From NCBI RefSeq assembly GCF_026153455.1, contig NZ_CP110629.1, positions 1,240,001 through 1,304,000 on the forward strand: a stretch of DNA of 64,000 nt, in the 5' to 3' direction. Under the pieces are notes generated by a model, which saw only the letters and a program-made list of their open reading frames with translations, was not told where the DNA came from and made no database searches. This DNA is from Marinimicrobium sp. C6131 (GTDB lineage Bacteria > Pseudomonadota > Gammaproteobacteria > Pseudomonadales > Cellvibrionaceae). This document shows, piece after piece, positions 43,664-53,012 of this stretch. How positions within the stretch are numbered: the first letter of the stretch is position 1; every line of letters begins with the position of its first letter. The translations under genes and the position numbers were made by a program.

Positions 43664-44179
43664 TCAACGATCGACCGTGCTGTCGGCAAGCACGTTTTCG
43701 ATGACGCGCACCATATTGTCATTGGCACTTTTTTGAGCGCGGGCGCAGGCGGTTATGAGCGCACTGGTCTTCCATCGGGCGAAAAAACCCTGCACTCCGA
43801 ATACGTGCATCTGGGCGGATACCTGGGTTCCCTCCTGACAACTCGAGCACGCCAGGGTGACCCGCGCCCGATCCCAGGGCATCGGCCCCTCACGGGCAGA
43901 CAGAGGGGCATCATCATCGACCCTGGTGTATTGGTAGTCGTACACCAACCGCTCTGGTGCGCAGACCTCGACAAGCTCAAGCCGGGTCCGATAGGCATAG
44001 GCCGACTCCGGCACACTGATCCAGTAGACCTTGCCCGGCTCGGTGGGCGTTTCGTCCGCCGAAAGATGCGCACCATAAAACTCGGGTAACCGCATCAAGT
44101 ACCGCTGGAAATCGCTGAGGCAGGTGAACACCTCGGTCTGCGGTCGTCGGATCAGATAGCGGGTATCAAAAAAAAGCAT
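43664..44179 (-). CDS. SRPBCC (START-like) family protein
   Basis: 171 residues from ATG 44179 (MLFFDTRYLIRRPQTEVFTCL); the frame to 44239 overlaps the META-domain gene. The alternation of helix and strands (VFTCLSDFQRYLMRLPEFYG, PGKVYWISVP, RLELVEVCAPERLVYDYQY, RARVTLACSS) with a long C-terminal helix fits the polyketide cyclase/SRPBCC hydrophobic-cavity fold. Ligand unknown. It follows the META lipoprotein gene by 16 nt on the same strand. Confidence 0.65.
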   Translation of the reverse strand: MLFFDTRYLIRRPQTEVFTCLSDFQRYLMRLPEFYGAHLSADETPTEPGKVYWISVPESAYAYRTRLELVEVCAPERLVYDYQYTRVDDDAPLSAREGPMPWDRARVTLACSSCQEGTQVSAQMHVFGVQGFFARWKTSALITACARAQKSANDNMVRVIENVLADSTVDR

Positions 44180-44195
44180 CGCCGTACCGCCGCGT

Positions 44196-44639
44196 TCAAG
44201 GCTGCCGTATCGCACGCAGAAGTTCGGTGCCTTCGGCATCTTTCAGAACCAGGGTATCCGGCTCACTCAGCTGCACAGCGGTCGCCTGGGGCAACAGTTG
44301 GAACATCTGCTCCTCCTGCACCATCACCGTCGCCGCGCAGGCCATCCGGGTGCTACCCAGAGATGAATCGATACGCAAACCCGAAGCGTCATAGTGATAG
44401 ACGCCAAAGAACCGGTTGCAGCCACCGTTACCCGTCAGTCGTGGCGGCTCGGAAAACTCGAGAAAGGCATGGCTGGCCGCATCCAGCCCGTCGCCTCCCA
44501 GAGACACCACCTGCCAGGTACCCTGGAAGTCCGCCAATGCCGGCACGGGCCGGCCCTGACCGGCGGCATGAAACGACTGGCAGGCACTGAGCGATGACAG
44601 CGCCAACGTCGCCAACATCAGCGCCTGGATCAATCGCAT
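44196..44639 (-). CDS. META domain lipoprotein
   Basis: 147 residues from ATG 44639 (MRLIQALMLATLALSSLSAC); ATG 44651 (MCRAM) overlapping the ffh stop is an alternative. A lipobox LSAC puts the mature protein on a membrane. The META (HslJ-like) domain includes GTWQVVSLGGDG, PRLTGNGGCNRFFGVYHYD and STRMACAATVMVQEEQMFQLL, where the GGCN and MAC cysteines are typical. HslJ-type proteins are linked to heat or novobiocin stress in E. coli, role unclear. It lies directly behind ffh. Confidence 0.82.
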   Translation of the reverse strand: MRLIQALMLATLALSSLSACQSFHAAGQGRPVPALADFQGTWQVVSLGGDGLDAASHAFLEFSEPPRLTGNGGCNRFFGVYHYDASGLRIDSSLGSTRMACAATVMVQEEQMFQLLPQATAVQLSEPDTLVLKDAEGTELLRAIRQP

Positions 44640-44650
44640 TGCCCGGCACA

Positions 44651-46051
44651 TCAGCGGCGGAACCCCGGGGGCAACTGACCACCACCGGCTCCGGGCATAC
44701 CGCCCCCACCGCCCATCATGCCGCCCATGCCACGCATCATCTTGCTCATCCCGCCGCCTTTCATTTTTTTCATCATTTTGGACATCTGCTTGTACTGCTT
44801 AAGCAGGCGGTTCAGGTCCTGAATCTGGGTGCCCGAGCCCATGGTGATCCGACGCTTGCGAGAACCGTTGAGCAGGTCCGGATTGCGCCGTTCAAAGGGC
44901 GTCATGGAGTCAATGATGGTTTCCATGACTTTGAACTGGGCGGTCAGGTTGTTCTGTTGGGCCAGCTGCGCCATATTGCCCATTCCGGGCAGCTTTTCCA
45001 TCATGGAGCCCAACCCCCCCATGCTCTGCATCTGCTGAAGCTGATCCCGTAAGTCTTCCAGGTCAAAGCGCTGTCCCTTCTTGACCTTTTTGACCAGCTT
45101 GTCGGCCTTGTCCTTATCGATTTTCTGCTCGGCCTGCTCGATCAACGACATCAAGTCGCCCATGCCGAGAATCCGGGACGCGATACGGTCCGGGTGGAAC
45201 GGCTCAAGCGCGTCCACTTTTTCACCCGTACCCAGAAACTTGATCGGTTTGCCGGTCACCTGACGGACCGACAACGCGGCGCCACCGCGAGCATCACCGT
45301 CTGCCTTGGTCAGAACCACACCGGTCAACGGCAACGCCTCATTGAATGCCTTGGCCGTATTGACGGCGTCCTGACCGATCATGGCATCGATGACGAACAG
45401 CGTTTCGGCCGGGTTGACCGCCTTGTGCAGCGCCTGAATTTCTTCCATCAGGACATCGTCAATGTGCAACCGACCGGCGGTATCGACGATCACCACATCG
45501 GCAAACTGCTTGCGAGCGTGGGCGATGGCCGCGTCCGCGATAGCCACTGGCTTCTGTTCGGCCGAGGATGGGAAAAAGTCCACACCCACCTCTTCGGCCA
45601 GGGTTTCCAGTTGCTTGATGGCGGCGGGACGATAGACGTCGGCACTGACCACCAGCACTTTTTTCTTTTCCCGCTCTTTGAGGTAGCGGGCCAGCTTGGC
45701 CACCGAGGTGGTCTTACCGGCACCCTGCAGACCTGCCATGAGAATGACGGCGGGCGGTTTGACAGCCAGATCCAGGGACTCGTTGGCCGCCCCCATTACC
45801 GACACCAGCTCCTCCTGAACGATTTTCAGGAACTGTTCGCCGGGATTGAGCGCCTTGCTGATCTGCTGTCCCAGTGCCTTGCTGCGAACCTGGGCGACAA
45901 ACGTCTTCACAACCGGCAGCGCAACATCCGCCTCCAACAGCGCTTTGCGTACCTCCCGCAGGGTGTCTTTGATGTTGTCTTCGGTCAGCCGGGCCTTGCC
46001 GGTGACCCGGCGCAGGCTTTCGGATAAGCGATCACTCAGCGTATTGAACAT
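44651..46051 (-). CDS. ffh: Signal recognition particle protein Ffh
   Basis: 466 residues. It binds signal sequences and 4.5S RNA and delivers ribosomes to FtsY. N domain, then the GTPase G domain with GLQGAGKTTSVAKLARYL (about residues 104-121), DVYRPAAIKQLETLA, DTAGRLHIDDVLMEEI and TKADGDARGG. The C-terminal M domain contains the RNA-binding GSRKRRITMGSG and a methionine/glycine-rich tail (MKKMKGGGMSKMMRGMGGMM in part). Divergent from the CcsA-like gene, the common arrangement. Confidence 0.97.
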   Translation of the reverse strand: MFNTLSDRLSESLRRVTGKARLTEDNIKDTLREVRKALLEADVALPVVKTFVAQVRSKALGQQISKALNPGEQFLKIVQEELVSVMGAANESLDLAVKPPAVILMAGLQGAGKTTSVAKLARYLKEREKKKVLVVSADVYRPAAIKQLETLAEEVGVDFFPSSAEQKPVAIADAAIAHARKQFADVVIVDTAGRLHIDDVLMEEIQALHKAVNPAETLFVIDAMIGQDAVNTAKAFNEALPLTGVVLTKADGDARGGAALSVRQVTGKPIKFLGTGEKVDALEPFHPDRIASRILGMGDLMSLIEQAEQKIDKDKADKLVKKVKKGQRFDLEDLRDQLQQMQSMGGLGSMMEKLPGMGNMAQLAQQNNLTAQFKVMETIIDSMTPFERRNPDLLNGSRKRRITMGSGTQIQDLNRLLKQYKQMSKMMKKMKGGGMSKMMRGMGGMMGGGGGMPGAGGGQLPPGFRR

Positions 46052-46258
46052 GGTTACTCTCGACAGCAGATCAATGATGGGCGCGATTATACCCCCAAAG
46101 GTGGGGCCCGGGTCCAGCCAGCGGAACCGACGAGGCCCACCCTCCGGCCGACGGGAGAATGAGAAGCCTTCCGCTTCTCTTTGCCGGCACCTTGTGACAC
46201 ACTGCTACCCACCGGAATCCATTGGACATCAACGCGCATTCGAGGACGTTCCACGACT

Positions 46259-47062
46259 ATGACCACCCTGCTCCTCAACAGCCTGGCTGCGGCAATGTAC
46301 CTGATCACCGGAGCCTATCTGATCTGGGCTCTGCGTCAGGGCCGGGAGCCCCACCGCCGCAATCTGCTTATTGCGGTCGCCGCCGCTCTGGTGGTCCACG
46401 GTATCGGTGTGCACCAGTTGGTCGCACTCCCCCGGGCCATTGAGCTCGGGTTTTTCCGGGTTTCTTCCCTGCTGTTCTGGGTGATCAACGCTGTGGTGCT
46501 GCTGAGCAGCCTGCGCAAACCCCTGCACAACCTGTTCATCCTGCTCTTACCTCTGTCGGCAGTGGGGGTCATTGCCTCGCTGTTGGGCCGAGGCGCTTCG
46601 GGGCATCCGCTGGTGCTTGATTACGCCCTCGCCAGCCACGTGTTGTTGTCGATTCTGGCTTACAGCCTGCTGACCATTGCCACCCTGCAGGCGCTCCTGC
46701 TCGCCTGGCAGAATCACCAACTGAAGCACCGTCACCCCAGCGGGCGGGTCCGTCTGCTACCCCCGCTGCAGACCATGGAAGCCCTACTATTCGAGCTGCT
46801 GTGGGCCGGTCACCTGATGCTGACCTTGTCGATCATTTCCGGCTTCCTGTTTCTCGACGACCTGTTCGCCCAGCACCTGGCCCATAAAACGGTTTTTTCG
46901 CTGGCGGCCTGGGTGATCTACAGTGTGCTTCTCGGGGGCCGTCACTATCTTGGCTGGCGGGGCTATACCGCCATTCGCTGGACGCTGGGCGGCTTTCTGT
47001 TACTGATGCTCGCCTATTTCGGTAGCAAGCTGGTATTGGAGCTGATTCTCGGAGCCGCCTGA
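46259..47062 (+). CDS. CcsA/YpjD-type cytochrome c assembly membrane protein
   Basis: 267 residues from ATG 46259. The frame open from 46181 covers an untranslatable-looking leader. About eight hydrophobic helices fill the whole protein. Family marks of the CcsA/HemX-like group are the conserved His residues (GIGVHQL, ASHVLLSILAYSLLTIATLQA, HKTVFSLAAWVIY) and the WRGYTAIRW near the C-terminus. Such proteins adjoin ffh in many gammaproteobacteria (E. coli YpjD) and are thought to handle haem, with no proven role. Followed after 66 bases by a CorC-type transporter gene. Confidence 0.85.
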   Translation: MTTLLLNSLAAAMYLITGAYLIWALRQGREPHRRNLLIAVAAALVVHGIGVHQLVALPRAIELGFFRVSSLLFWVINAVVLLSSLRKPLHNLFILLLPLSAVGVIASLLGRGASGHPLVLDYALASHVLLSILAYSLLTIATLQALLLAWQNHQLKHRHPSGRVRLLPPLQTMEALLFELLWAGHLMLTLSIISGFLFLDDLFAQHLAHKTVFSLAAWVIYSVLLGGRHYLGWRGYTAIRWTLGGFLLLMLAYFGSKLVLELILGAA

Positions 47063-47128
47063 CTATTGATTCGAGGGGGATTCTCCTTCAAGATACCCGG
47101 CCTCGCAGCAGAATGGGCATAAACCGCC

Positions 47129-48403
47129 TTGAACGAAGCACCGCTAGAAATACTGTTCGCCGCGCTCATCGGACTGTTAGTCCTCTCCGCGTTCTTCTCC
47201 AGCTCGGAAACCGGGATGATGTCCATCAACCGGTACCGACTGAAGCACCTGACCAAGAAGGGCGACCATCGCGCCATTCGCGTCACCGGCTTACTGAAAA
47301 CACCGGACAAGCTCATCGGGCTGATCCTGATCGGGAACAATCTGGTCAACATTTTTGCGGCCTCCATTGCCACCGTGATCGGCGTTCGGCTATACGGCGA
47401 TGCGGGCATCGCCGCCGCGGGCCTGATTTTGACCTTTGTCATGCTGGTATTCGCGGAAGTCACTCCGAAGACCCTTGCTGCCCTGTACCCTGAACGCTTC
47501 GCTTTTTTTTCCAGCTGGTTTCTCAAACCACTCTCCATCATTCTCGCGCCGGCCGTTTATCTGGTGAACGGAATTTCCAAGAGTATTTCCCGGCTGTTCG
47601 GTCTCCATAAAGCGCACAGTGGCGTCGAGCACCTCAACCCTGAGGAGCTCCGAACCGTCGTTGACGAGGCCGGAGACCTGATTCCCGATCAGCATCAGGG
47701 CATGCTCCTGAATATTCTCGACCTGGAGAAGTCGACGGTCGAGGACATCATGATTCCGCGCAACGAGGTGGAGGGACTGGACCTGACCCTTCCGGTAACG
47801 GACTTGCTGGAACAGATTCGCACCAGTGAATATACCCGACTGCCGCTGTTTGAAGGTGACATCAATAACGTGGTCGGTATTCTGCACCTGCGCAATGCGG
47901 CCCGCTTCATTCGTGGTACGGACGACAGCGTCACTCTCGATGATATTCGCCGGTTCGCAAACGAACCCTACTTCGTCCCGGAAGCGACTCCGCTGCATAC
48001 CCAATTACTGAATTTCCAGCAGCAAAAATGCCGTATGGCCCTGGTGGTTGATGAATACGGGGAGGTGCAGGGACTGGTGACACTGGAGGACCTTCTGGAG
48101 GAAATCGTCGGTGACTTCACCACCAACTCCGCCGAAGAATCCGACGAGGACATTCAACCCCAGGATGATGGCACCTATCTGATTGACGGCGGCACCTTCA
48201 TACGGGATATCAACCGCGCTCTGGATTGGGACTTACCGCAGGACGGGCCCAAGACGCTGAACGGTCTGGCGATGGAATACCTTGAAAGTATTCCGGATGC
48301 GCATATCGGCTTTGCGATTGACGGTTACCAGTTTGAGACCCGGGAGCTGACGGATAAAATGATTTCCTGGCTTCGGGTCAAGCGCGTCCCCGCCGGCAAC
48401 TGA
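47129..48403 (+). CDS. CNNM/CBS-domain transporter (HlyC/CorC family, YfjD/PaeA-like)
   Basis: 424 residues. TTG 47129 gives MNEAPLEILFAALIGLLVLSAFFSSSETGMMSINR, the expected N-terminus, although the ribosome site is poor. A CNNM (DUF21) membrane domain occupies residues ~1-180 with the FFSSSETGMMS motif, followed by two CBS domains (~205-325: DIMIPRNEVEGLD, VVDEYGEVQGLVTLEDLLEEIVG) and a CorC_HlyC C-terminal domain. E. coli relatives at the ffh locus have been linked to magnesium or polyamine export; the exact substrate is not readable here. Confidence 0.88.
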   Translation: MNEAPLEILFAALIGLLVLSAFFSSSETGMMSINRYRLKHLTKKGDHRAIRVTGLLKTPDKLIGLILIGNNLVNIFAASIATVIGVRLYGDAGIAAAGLILTFVMLVFAEVTPKTLAALYPERFAFFSSWFLKPLSIILAPAVYLVNGISKSISRLFGLHKAHSGVEHLNPEELRTVVDEAGDLIPDQHQGMLLNILDLEKSTVEDIMIPRNEVEGLDLTLPVTDLLEQIRTSEYTRLPLFEGDINNVVGILHLRNAARFIRGTDDSVTLDDIRRFANEPYFVPEATPLHTQLLNFQQQKCRMALVVDEYGEVQGLVTLEDLLEEIVGDFTTNSAEESDEDIQPQDDGTYLIDGGTFIRDINRALDWDLPQDGPKTLNGLAMEYLESIPDAHIGFAIDGYQFETRELTDKMISWLRVKRVPAGN

Positions 48404-48410
48404 CGGCGCG

Positions 48411-48644
48411 CTAGCGCTGGTGGCGTCGCTCCCGCCAGCGGCGTACCCGGAACAACACAAATCCCAGGACGGCGGCTGACAGTATCAGACCGATCAACAG
48501 GAGGGCGGCCACCCACAGCGTGTTCGCCAGGTCCTGCCAGCGCACCCCCCAACCATACACCGCCAACGCCAGGAACGCGGCGCAGGCGAGAAGGCTGACC
48601 CATAGGGTGCGGTACCGACGGTAGGTGGCTCGAAAAGACTTCAT
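48411..48644 (-). CDS. Small two-helix membrane protein
   Basis: 77 residues, ATG start, with positively charged ends (MKSFRATYRRYRT and RRWRERRHQR) and two hydrophobic helices at about residues 14-33 and 43-65. No family recognised. It lies 7 bases from the stop of the CorC-type gene (convergent) and 44 bases downstream of cysS on the same strand. The charge pattern and correct membrane topology make it more likely real than a chance frame. Confidence 0.55.
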   Translation of the reverse strand: MKSFRATYRRYRTLWVSLLACAAFLALAVYGWGVRWQDLANTLWVAALLLIGLILSAAVLGFVLFRVRRWRERRHQR

Positions 48645-48688
48645 AGGTTACCTCTGTTGGCGCTTCATTCCTGACGCTGAGACAAGAC

Positions 48689-50080
48689 TTATTCCCGGCG
48701 CCATTGGGTTCCGGTGGGTGAGTCCAGAAGCACCACGCCCTGCGCCTGAAGCTGATCACGAATTTCATCAGCCCGGGCAAAGTTCTTCGCCTTCTTGGCG
48801 TCAGCACGCTCGGCAATCAACGCCTCAACCTGCTCGACACTGATTGCATCGGCACCGCCGGCCTGTAGAAACCGGTCGGGCTGATCTTGCAGCAGCCCCA
48901 AAATACCTCCCAACGCTTTCAGCTCGGCCGCCATTGCCCGAGCCGTTTCGGTATCCGACTCACTGTTCAGGTCGCGAACCAGATCGTACATGACTGCCAG
49001 TGCAAGCCGGGTGTTGAAGTCATCGTTCATTGCCGAGACAAAATCACGATAATAGCGACTGTCCTGCAGTTCACTCATTGAAGCGGGCTCGACGTCGGCA
49101 TATTCACGAAGCGCACCATAGAACCGCTCCAGCCCGGTACGCGCTTCGATCAGGCTATCCTCGGAATAATTGATCGGACTGCGATAGTGACTGCCAATCA
49201 GCAGGTAGCGGACCACTTCCGGGTGATACTTCACAAGCACATCGCGAATGGTGAAGAAGTTGCCCAACGATTTGGACATTTTTTCACCGTCTACACGCAA
49301 CGCGCCAGCGTGAATCCAGTAATTCACGTAATGGCAGCCGTTGGCCGCCTCACTCTGGGCAATTTCATTCTCGTGATGCGGAAACGGCAGATCGGGGCCG
49401 CCGCCGTGAATATCGAAATGTTCGCCCAGGCAGTGTTTACTCATGGCCGAGCACTCGATATGCCAACCCGGACGGCCTCGCCCCCAAGGCGAATCCCAGC
49501 CGGCCTCATCGGCCTCAGCATGTTTCCACAGGGCAAAATCACGCGGGTCTTCTTTGGCTTCATCCACATCAATGCGGGCACCGGCGAGCAGCTCGTCGGG
49601 ATTCTTGTTGCTCAGACGCCCATAATCCTTGAATCGACTCACCCGATAATAGACATCACCGTTACTCGCCACATAAGCAAAATCCTTGTCAATCAGAGTC
49701 TTCACCATGGCGAGAATATCGTCGATATGAGCGGTTGCCCGCGGCTCGAAATCGGGAGGAACAATACCCAGTTTTGCCTCATCTTCGTGAGCCGCATCAA
49801 TGAACCGGGCGGTCAGACTCTGATAGGGCTCACCGTTCTCCTCCGCCCGCCGTAAAATCTTGTCATCGATATCGGTCAGGTTTCGCACGTAGGTCAGCTC
49901 CCAGCCCTGACTGCGCAAAAAGCGAGCGATGACATCAAACACCACCAGCACCCGCGCGTGCCCCAGATGGCAGTAGTCATACACCGTCACCCCACAGACA
50001 TACATGGAAATCCTGCCCGGCCGTATGGGTTGAAAGGCTTCTTTCTGTCGCGTCAGAGTGTTGTACAGGTGCAGAGTCAT
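48689..50080 (-). CDS. cysS: Cysteinyl-tRNA synthetase
   Basis: 463 residues. Class I synthetase. The N-terminal zinc-site cysteine and HIGH-like motif lie in CGVTVYDYCHLGHARV at about residues 28-43, further zinc ligands in GWHIECSAMSKHCLGEHFDIHGGG, and the KMSKS loop in GEKMSKSLGNF near residue 268. A helical anticodon domain completes it. It lies 6 bases downstream of glnS, so the two synthetases form one operon. Confidence 0.97.
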   Translation of the reverse strand: MTLHLYNTLTRQKEAFQPIRPGRISMYVCGVTVYDYCHLGHARVLVVFDVIARFLRSQGWELTYVRNLTDIDDKILRRAEENGEPYQSLTARFIDAAHEDEAKLGIVPPDFEPRATAHIDDILAMVKTLIDKDFAYVASNGDVYYRVSRFKDYGRLSNKNPDELLAGARIDVDEAKEDPRDFALWKHAEADEAGWDSPWGRGRPGWHIECSAMSKHCLGEHFDIHGGGPDLPFPHHENEIAQSEAANGCHYVNYWIHAGALRVDGEKMSKSLGNFFTIRDVLVKYHPEVVRYLLIGSHYRSPINYSEDSLIEARTGLERFYGALREYADVEPASMSELQDSRYYRDFVSAMNDDFNTRLALAVMYDLVRDLNSESDTETARAMAAELKALGGILGLLQDQPDRFLQAGGADAISVEQVEALIAERADAKKAKNFARADEIRDQLQAQGVVLLDSPTGTQWRRE

Positions 50081-50086
50081 AGTGAA

Positions 50087-51820
50087 TTACTGTTGATCCA
50101 TTTTGGCCCAGGTATCACGCAACTCAATGGTGCGATTGAACACGGGCTTGTCGATAGTGGAGTACTTGCTGTCCAGGCAGAAATAACCGGAACGTTCAAA
50201 CTGAAAATGATTACCCACCTTGGCACCCGCCAGACTGATTTCCGCCTTGCAGTTATCCAGAATTTTCAGGCTGTCCGGGTTGATGGCCTGCAGAAAGTCT
50301 TTACCGCCCGAGTCCGGTGACGGATCACTGAACAGACGGTCGTACAGGCGCACCTCACAGTTGAGATGGTGGGTTGCCGACACCCAATGAATAACGCCCT
50401 TGGGTTTGACACCATCGGCCGGGTCCTTGCCCAGAGTGTCTTCAATGATCCGGGCAAGAATTTCGACCACTTCGCCCTGCTCATTCTTGATGACCTCATC
50501 GGCCTCGATCACGTAGGCATTGCGCAAACGTACGCGTTTGCCGAGCACCAGCCGTTTGTATTTCTTGTTCGCTTCTTCGCGGAAGTCGTCCTGCTCAATA
50601 TACAGCGTGTGGGTAAACGGCAGCACCCGCTCACTGAAGTCATCCCGGTTTGGATGCCCCGGAGCACGCATTTCCTCAACACGGTCTGACGGGTAGTTGG
50701 TCAGCGTCACCTTGAGCGGATGCAACACACACATGGCGCGGGGGGCATTCTTGTCCAGATGATCCCGCACCGCGTACTCAAGCATGCCCACGTCCACCAC
50801 GCTGTCCGAGCGGGTAACACCAATGGCGGTGCAGAAATTACGCAGCGCTTCCGGCGGATAGCCTCGTCGGCGCATACCGGAAATGGTGGGCATACGCGGA
50901 TCGTCCCAGCCGTCGACGTGCCCTTCATCCACCAACTGCTTCAACTTGCGCTTGCTGGTAATGGTGTAGTTCACATTCAGGCGCGCAAATTCATACTGTC
51001 GGGGCCTGGCGGGCACAGGAAGATTTTCGATAAACCAGTCGTATAGAGGCCGATGATCTTCGAATTCGAGTGTGCAGATGGAATGGGTAATACCCTCCAG
51101 CGCATCACTCTGCCCGTGAGCGAAGTCATAGGATGGGTAGATGCTCCAGGTGTCTCCGGTATGATGATGGCGCGCTTTTTTAATCCGGTAAATGATCGGG
51201 TCACGCAGGTTCATGTTGGGCGCGGCCATATCTATTTTGGCTCGCAGCACACACTCACCTTCCGCAAATTCCCCCCGACGCATTTTTTCAAACCGTTCCA
51301 GGTTCTCTTCCACGGAACGATCCCGGTAAGGACTGTTGCGCCCCGGTTCGGTGAGCGTGCCGCGGAACTCGCGCGCCTGATCCGGACTCAGGTCACAGAC
51401 ATAGGCCTTGCCCTCACGAATCAGGTGCAACGCCCAGTCGTACAGGTTCTGGAAATAATCGGAGGTATAGCGGACCGGTCCGCCCCACTGAAATCCGAGC
51501 CATTGCACGTCGGTCTTGATGGCATTGACATACTCTTCGTTTTCTTTTTCCGGATTGGTATCGTCAAAACGCAAATGGCAGACCCCACCAAACTCTTCCG
51601 CCATACCGAAATTCAGGCAGATGGACTTCGCATGACCGATGTGAAGATAGCCATTGGGCTCCGGGGGGAACCGGGTCACGACCTGCTGTACCTGACCGGA
51701 TTCAAGATCTTTGCGGATGATCTGCTGAATAAAGTGCAGAGGTCTTTCCGGTGCCCGGTTTTCTGCGGCACCCGCATTGTCTTTGGTGTCTTTGCCCTTG
51801 GCGGGCGACTGATCGCTCAT
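50087..51820 (-). CDS. glnS: Glutaminyl-tRNA synthetase
   Basis: 577 residues. Class I synthetase charging tRNA-Gln directly. HIGH motif FPPEPNGYLHIGHAKSICLN at about residues 50-68, the KMSKS-type TSKRKL near 287, and the C-terminal beta-barrel anticodon-binding domain (PRAMCVLHPLKVTLTNY onward). The N-terminal ~25 residues are charged and variable. Its presence means the organism does not depend on GatCAB for Gln-tRNA. First gene of glnS-cysS. Confidence 0.97.
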   Translation of the reverse strand: MSDQSPAKGKDTKDNAGAAENRAPERPLHFIQQIIRKDLESGQVQQVVTRFPPEPNGYLHIGHAKSICLNFGMAEEFGGVCHLRFDDTNPEKENEEYVNAIKTDVQWLGFQWGGPVRYTSDYFQNLYDWALHLIREGKAYVCDLSPDQAREFRGTLTEPGRNSPYRDRSVEENLERFEKMRRGEFAEGECVLRAKIDMAAPNMNLRDPIIYRIKKARHHHTGDTWSIYPSYDFAHGQSDALEGITHSICTLEFEDHRPLYDWFIENLPVPARPRQYEFARLNVNYTITSKRKLKQLVDEGHVDGWDDPRMPTISGMRRRGYPPEALRNFCTAIGVTRSDSVVDVGMLEYAVRDHLDKNAPRAMCVLHPLKVTLTNYPSDRVEEMRAPGHPNRDDFSERVLPFTHTLYIEQDDFREEANKKYKRLVLGKRVRLRNAYVIEADEVIKNEQGEVVEILARIIEDTLGKDPADGVKPKGVIHWVSATHHLNCEVRLYDRLFSDPSPDSGGKDFLQAINPDSLKILDNCKAEISLAGAKVGNHFQFERSGYFCLDSKYSTIDKPVFNRTIELRDTWAKMDQQ

Positions 51821-51983
51821 ACGACTTGCGTTCCCATTGGTCTCGGTTGAAATCGAGTATCCCGAAGATTGTGAAGGTCCGGCAGGACTGGCCTGCTGAT
51901 TGGCTTGAAAAGCCGTCTATTGTAAACACTCCCCCCGGTTTTTCCTAGCAAACCCGCGTTCCGGCCCGCTTTGGAATCCGCTG

Positions 51984-53012
51984 TCAGGGAGTGGCTGGCA
52001 ACGACGATCGATAGTCCTCCCGTCGCTGCAGCTGATATTCGCGCACGGCTTTATTGTGAGCGTCCAGCGTATCGGAAAACACATGGGTACCGTCCCCCTT
52101 GGCCACAAAATAAAGCGCAGTTCCCGGTGCCGGATTGACGGCAGCGGCAAGCGCGCCACGCCCGGGAAGCGCGATTGGCGTCGGTGGAAGACCCGCATTG
52201 GTATAAGTGTTGTAGGGCGTCGGTGTTCTCAGATCCCGGCGGGTCAGACGCCCCTCGTACCGCTCCCCCATACCGTAGATGACGGTGGGGTCGGTCTGCA
52301 GGCGCATTCCCCGTTTCAGGCGTCGCACAAAGACGCCGGCTATTTCTTCCCGCTCCCAGGGTGCGCCGGTTTCCCGCTCAATGAGGGAGGCCATGATCAA
52401 CGCCTCATAGGGTGTTTCGTAGGGCAAACCGTCCACCCGCTGCGACCACAGGCGCTCCAGTTCCTCGCGCATCACTCGATGGGCCCGGCGCAATATCTCG
52501 ACATCAGTGGTGCCCCGGGGGAACCGGTAGGTATCCGGGAAAAACCATCCTTCAGGATGCTCCACCTCCAGCCCCAGACGAGCCAGTTGCTGCTCGAGGC
52601 TCAAGCCCTTGAGCTCAGCCACAATGGTTTCCTCCGCGTGCAGCGCGGCCAACGCCTGTGCATAGGTCCAACCCTCAATCAGCGTCACCTGGTGAAGCAC
52701 GACGTCACCGGCATTGAGCTTTGCCAGCAGGGTCAGTGGTGTCAGTCCCCGCTGAAGATGATATTCGCCCGCGTGGACCCGGGTCTGTCCGCTCAGACGC
52801 GCATACAGACGCAGCGCCCGTGGGTGGCGTAACACGCCCTGTGTGGCCAATGCCGAGGTCAGGTGACCCAGAGTCTCGCCGCGGGAAAGCTCGTAGCGTA
52901 AGCCGTCTTGCGGAAGGGCCAGCGGGCTGTGCAACCAGTGGTAGCCGTAAGCCCCAAGCCCCCCCGCCAGAATCACGCCCAGAATGGTCAGTTTTGCCAG
53001 CAGCCGCTTCAC
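51984..53012 (-). CDS. mltG: Endolytic murein transglycosylase MltG
   Basis: 342 residues from GTG 53012, whose GTGA overlaps the pabC stop; AGGAGG is 5 nt upstream, which decides this start over the longer frame to 53048. One N-terminal membrane helix (about 9-29), a LysM-like part, and the YceG catalytic core with the glutamate near residue 211 in MASLIERETG, then MRLQTDPTVIYG and NTYTNAGLPPTPIALPG. It cuts nascent peptidoglycan strands and sets glycan length. The pabC-mltG order is conserved in gammaproteobacteria. Confidence 0.95.
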   Translation of the reverse strand: MKRLLAKLTILGVILAGGLGAYGYHWLHSPLALPQDGLRYELSRGETLGHLTSALATQGVLRHPRALRLYARLSGQTRVHAGEYHLQRGLTPLTLLAKLNAGDVVLHQVTLIEGWTYAQALAALHAEETIVAELKGLSLEQQLARLGLEVEHPEGWFFPDTYRFPRGTTDVEILRRAHRVMREELERLWSQRVDGLPYETPYEALIMASLIERETGAPWEREEIAGVFVRRLKRGMRLQTDPTVIYGMGERYEGRLTRRDLRTPTPYNTYTNAGLPPTPIALPGRGALAAAVNPAPGTALYFVAKGDGTHVFSDTLDAHNKAVREYQLQRREDYRSSLPATP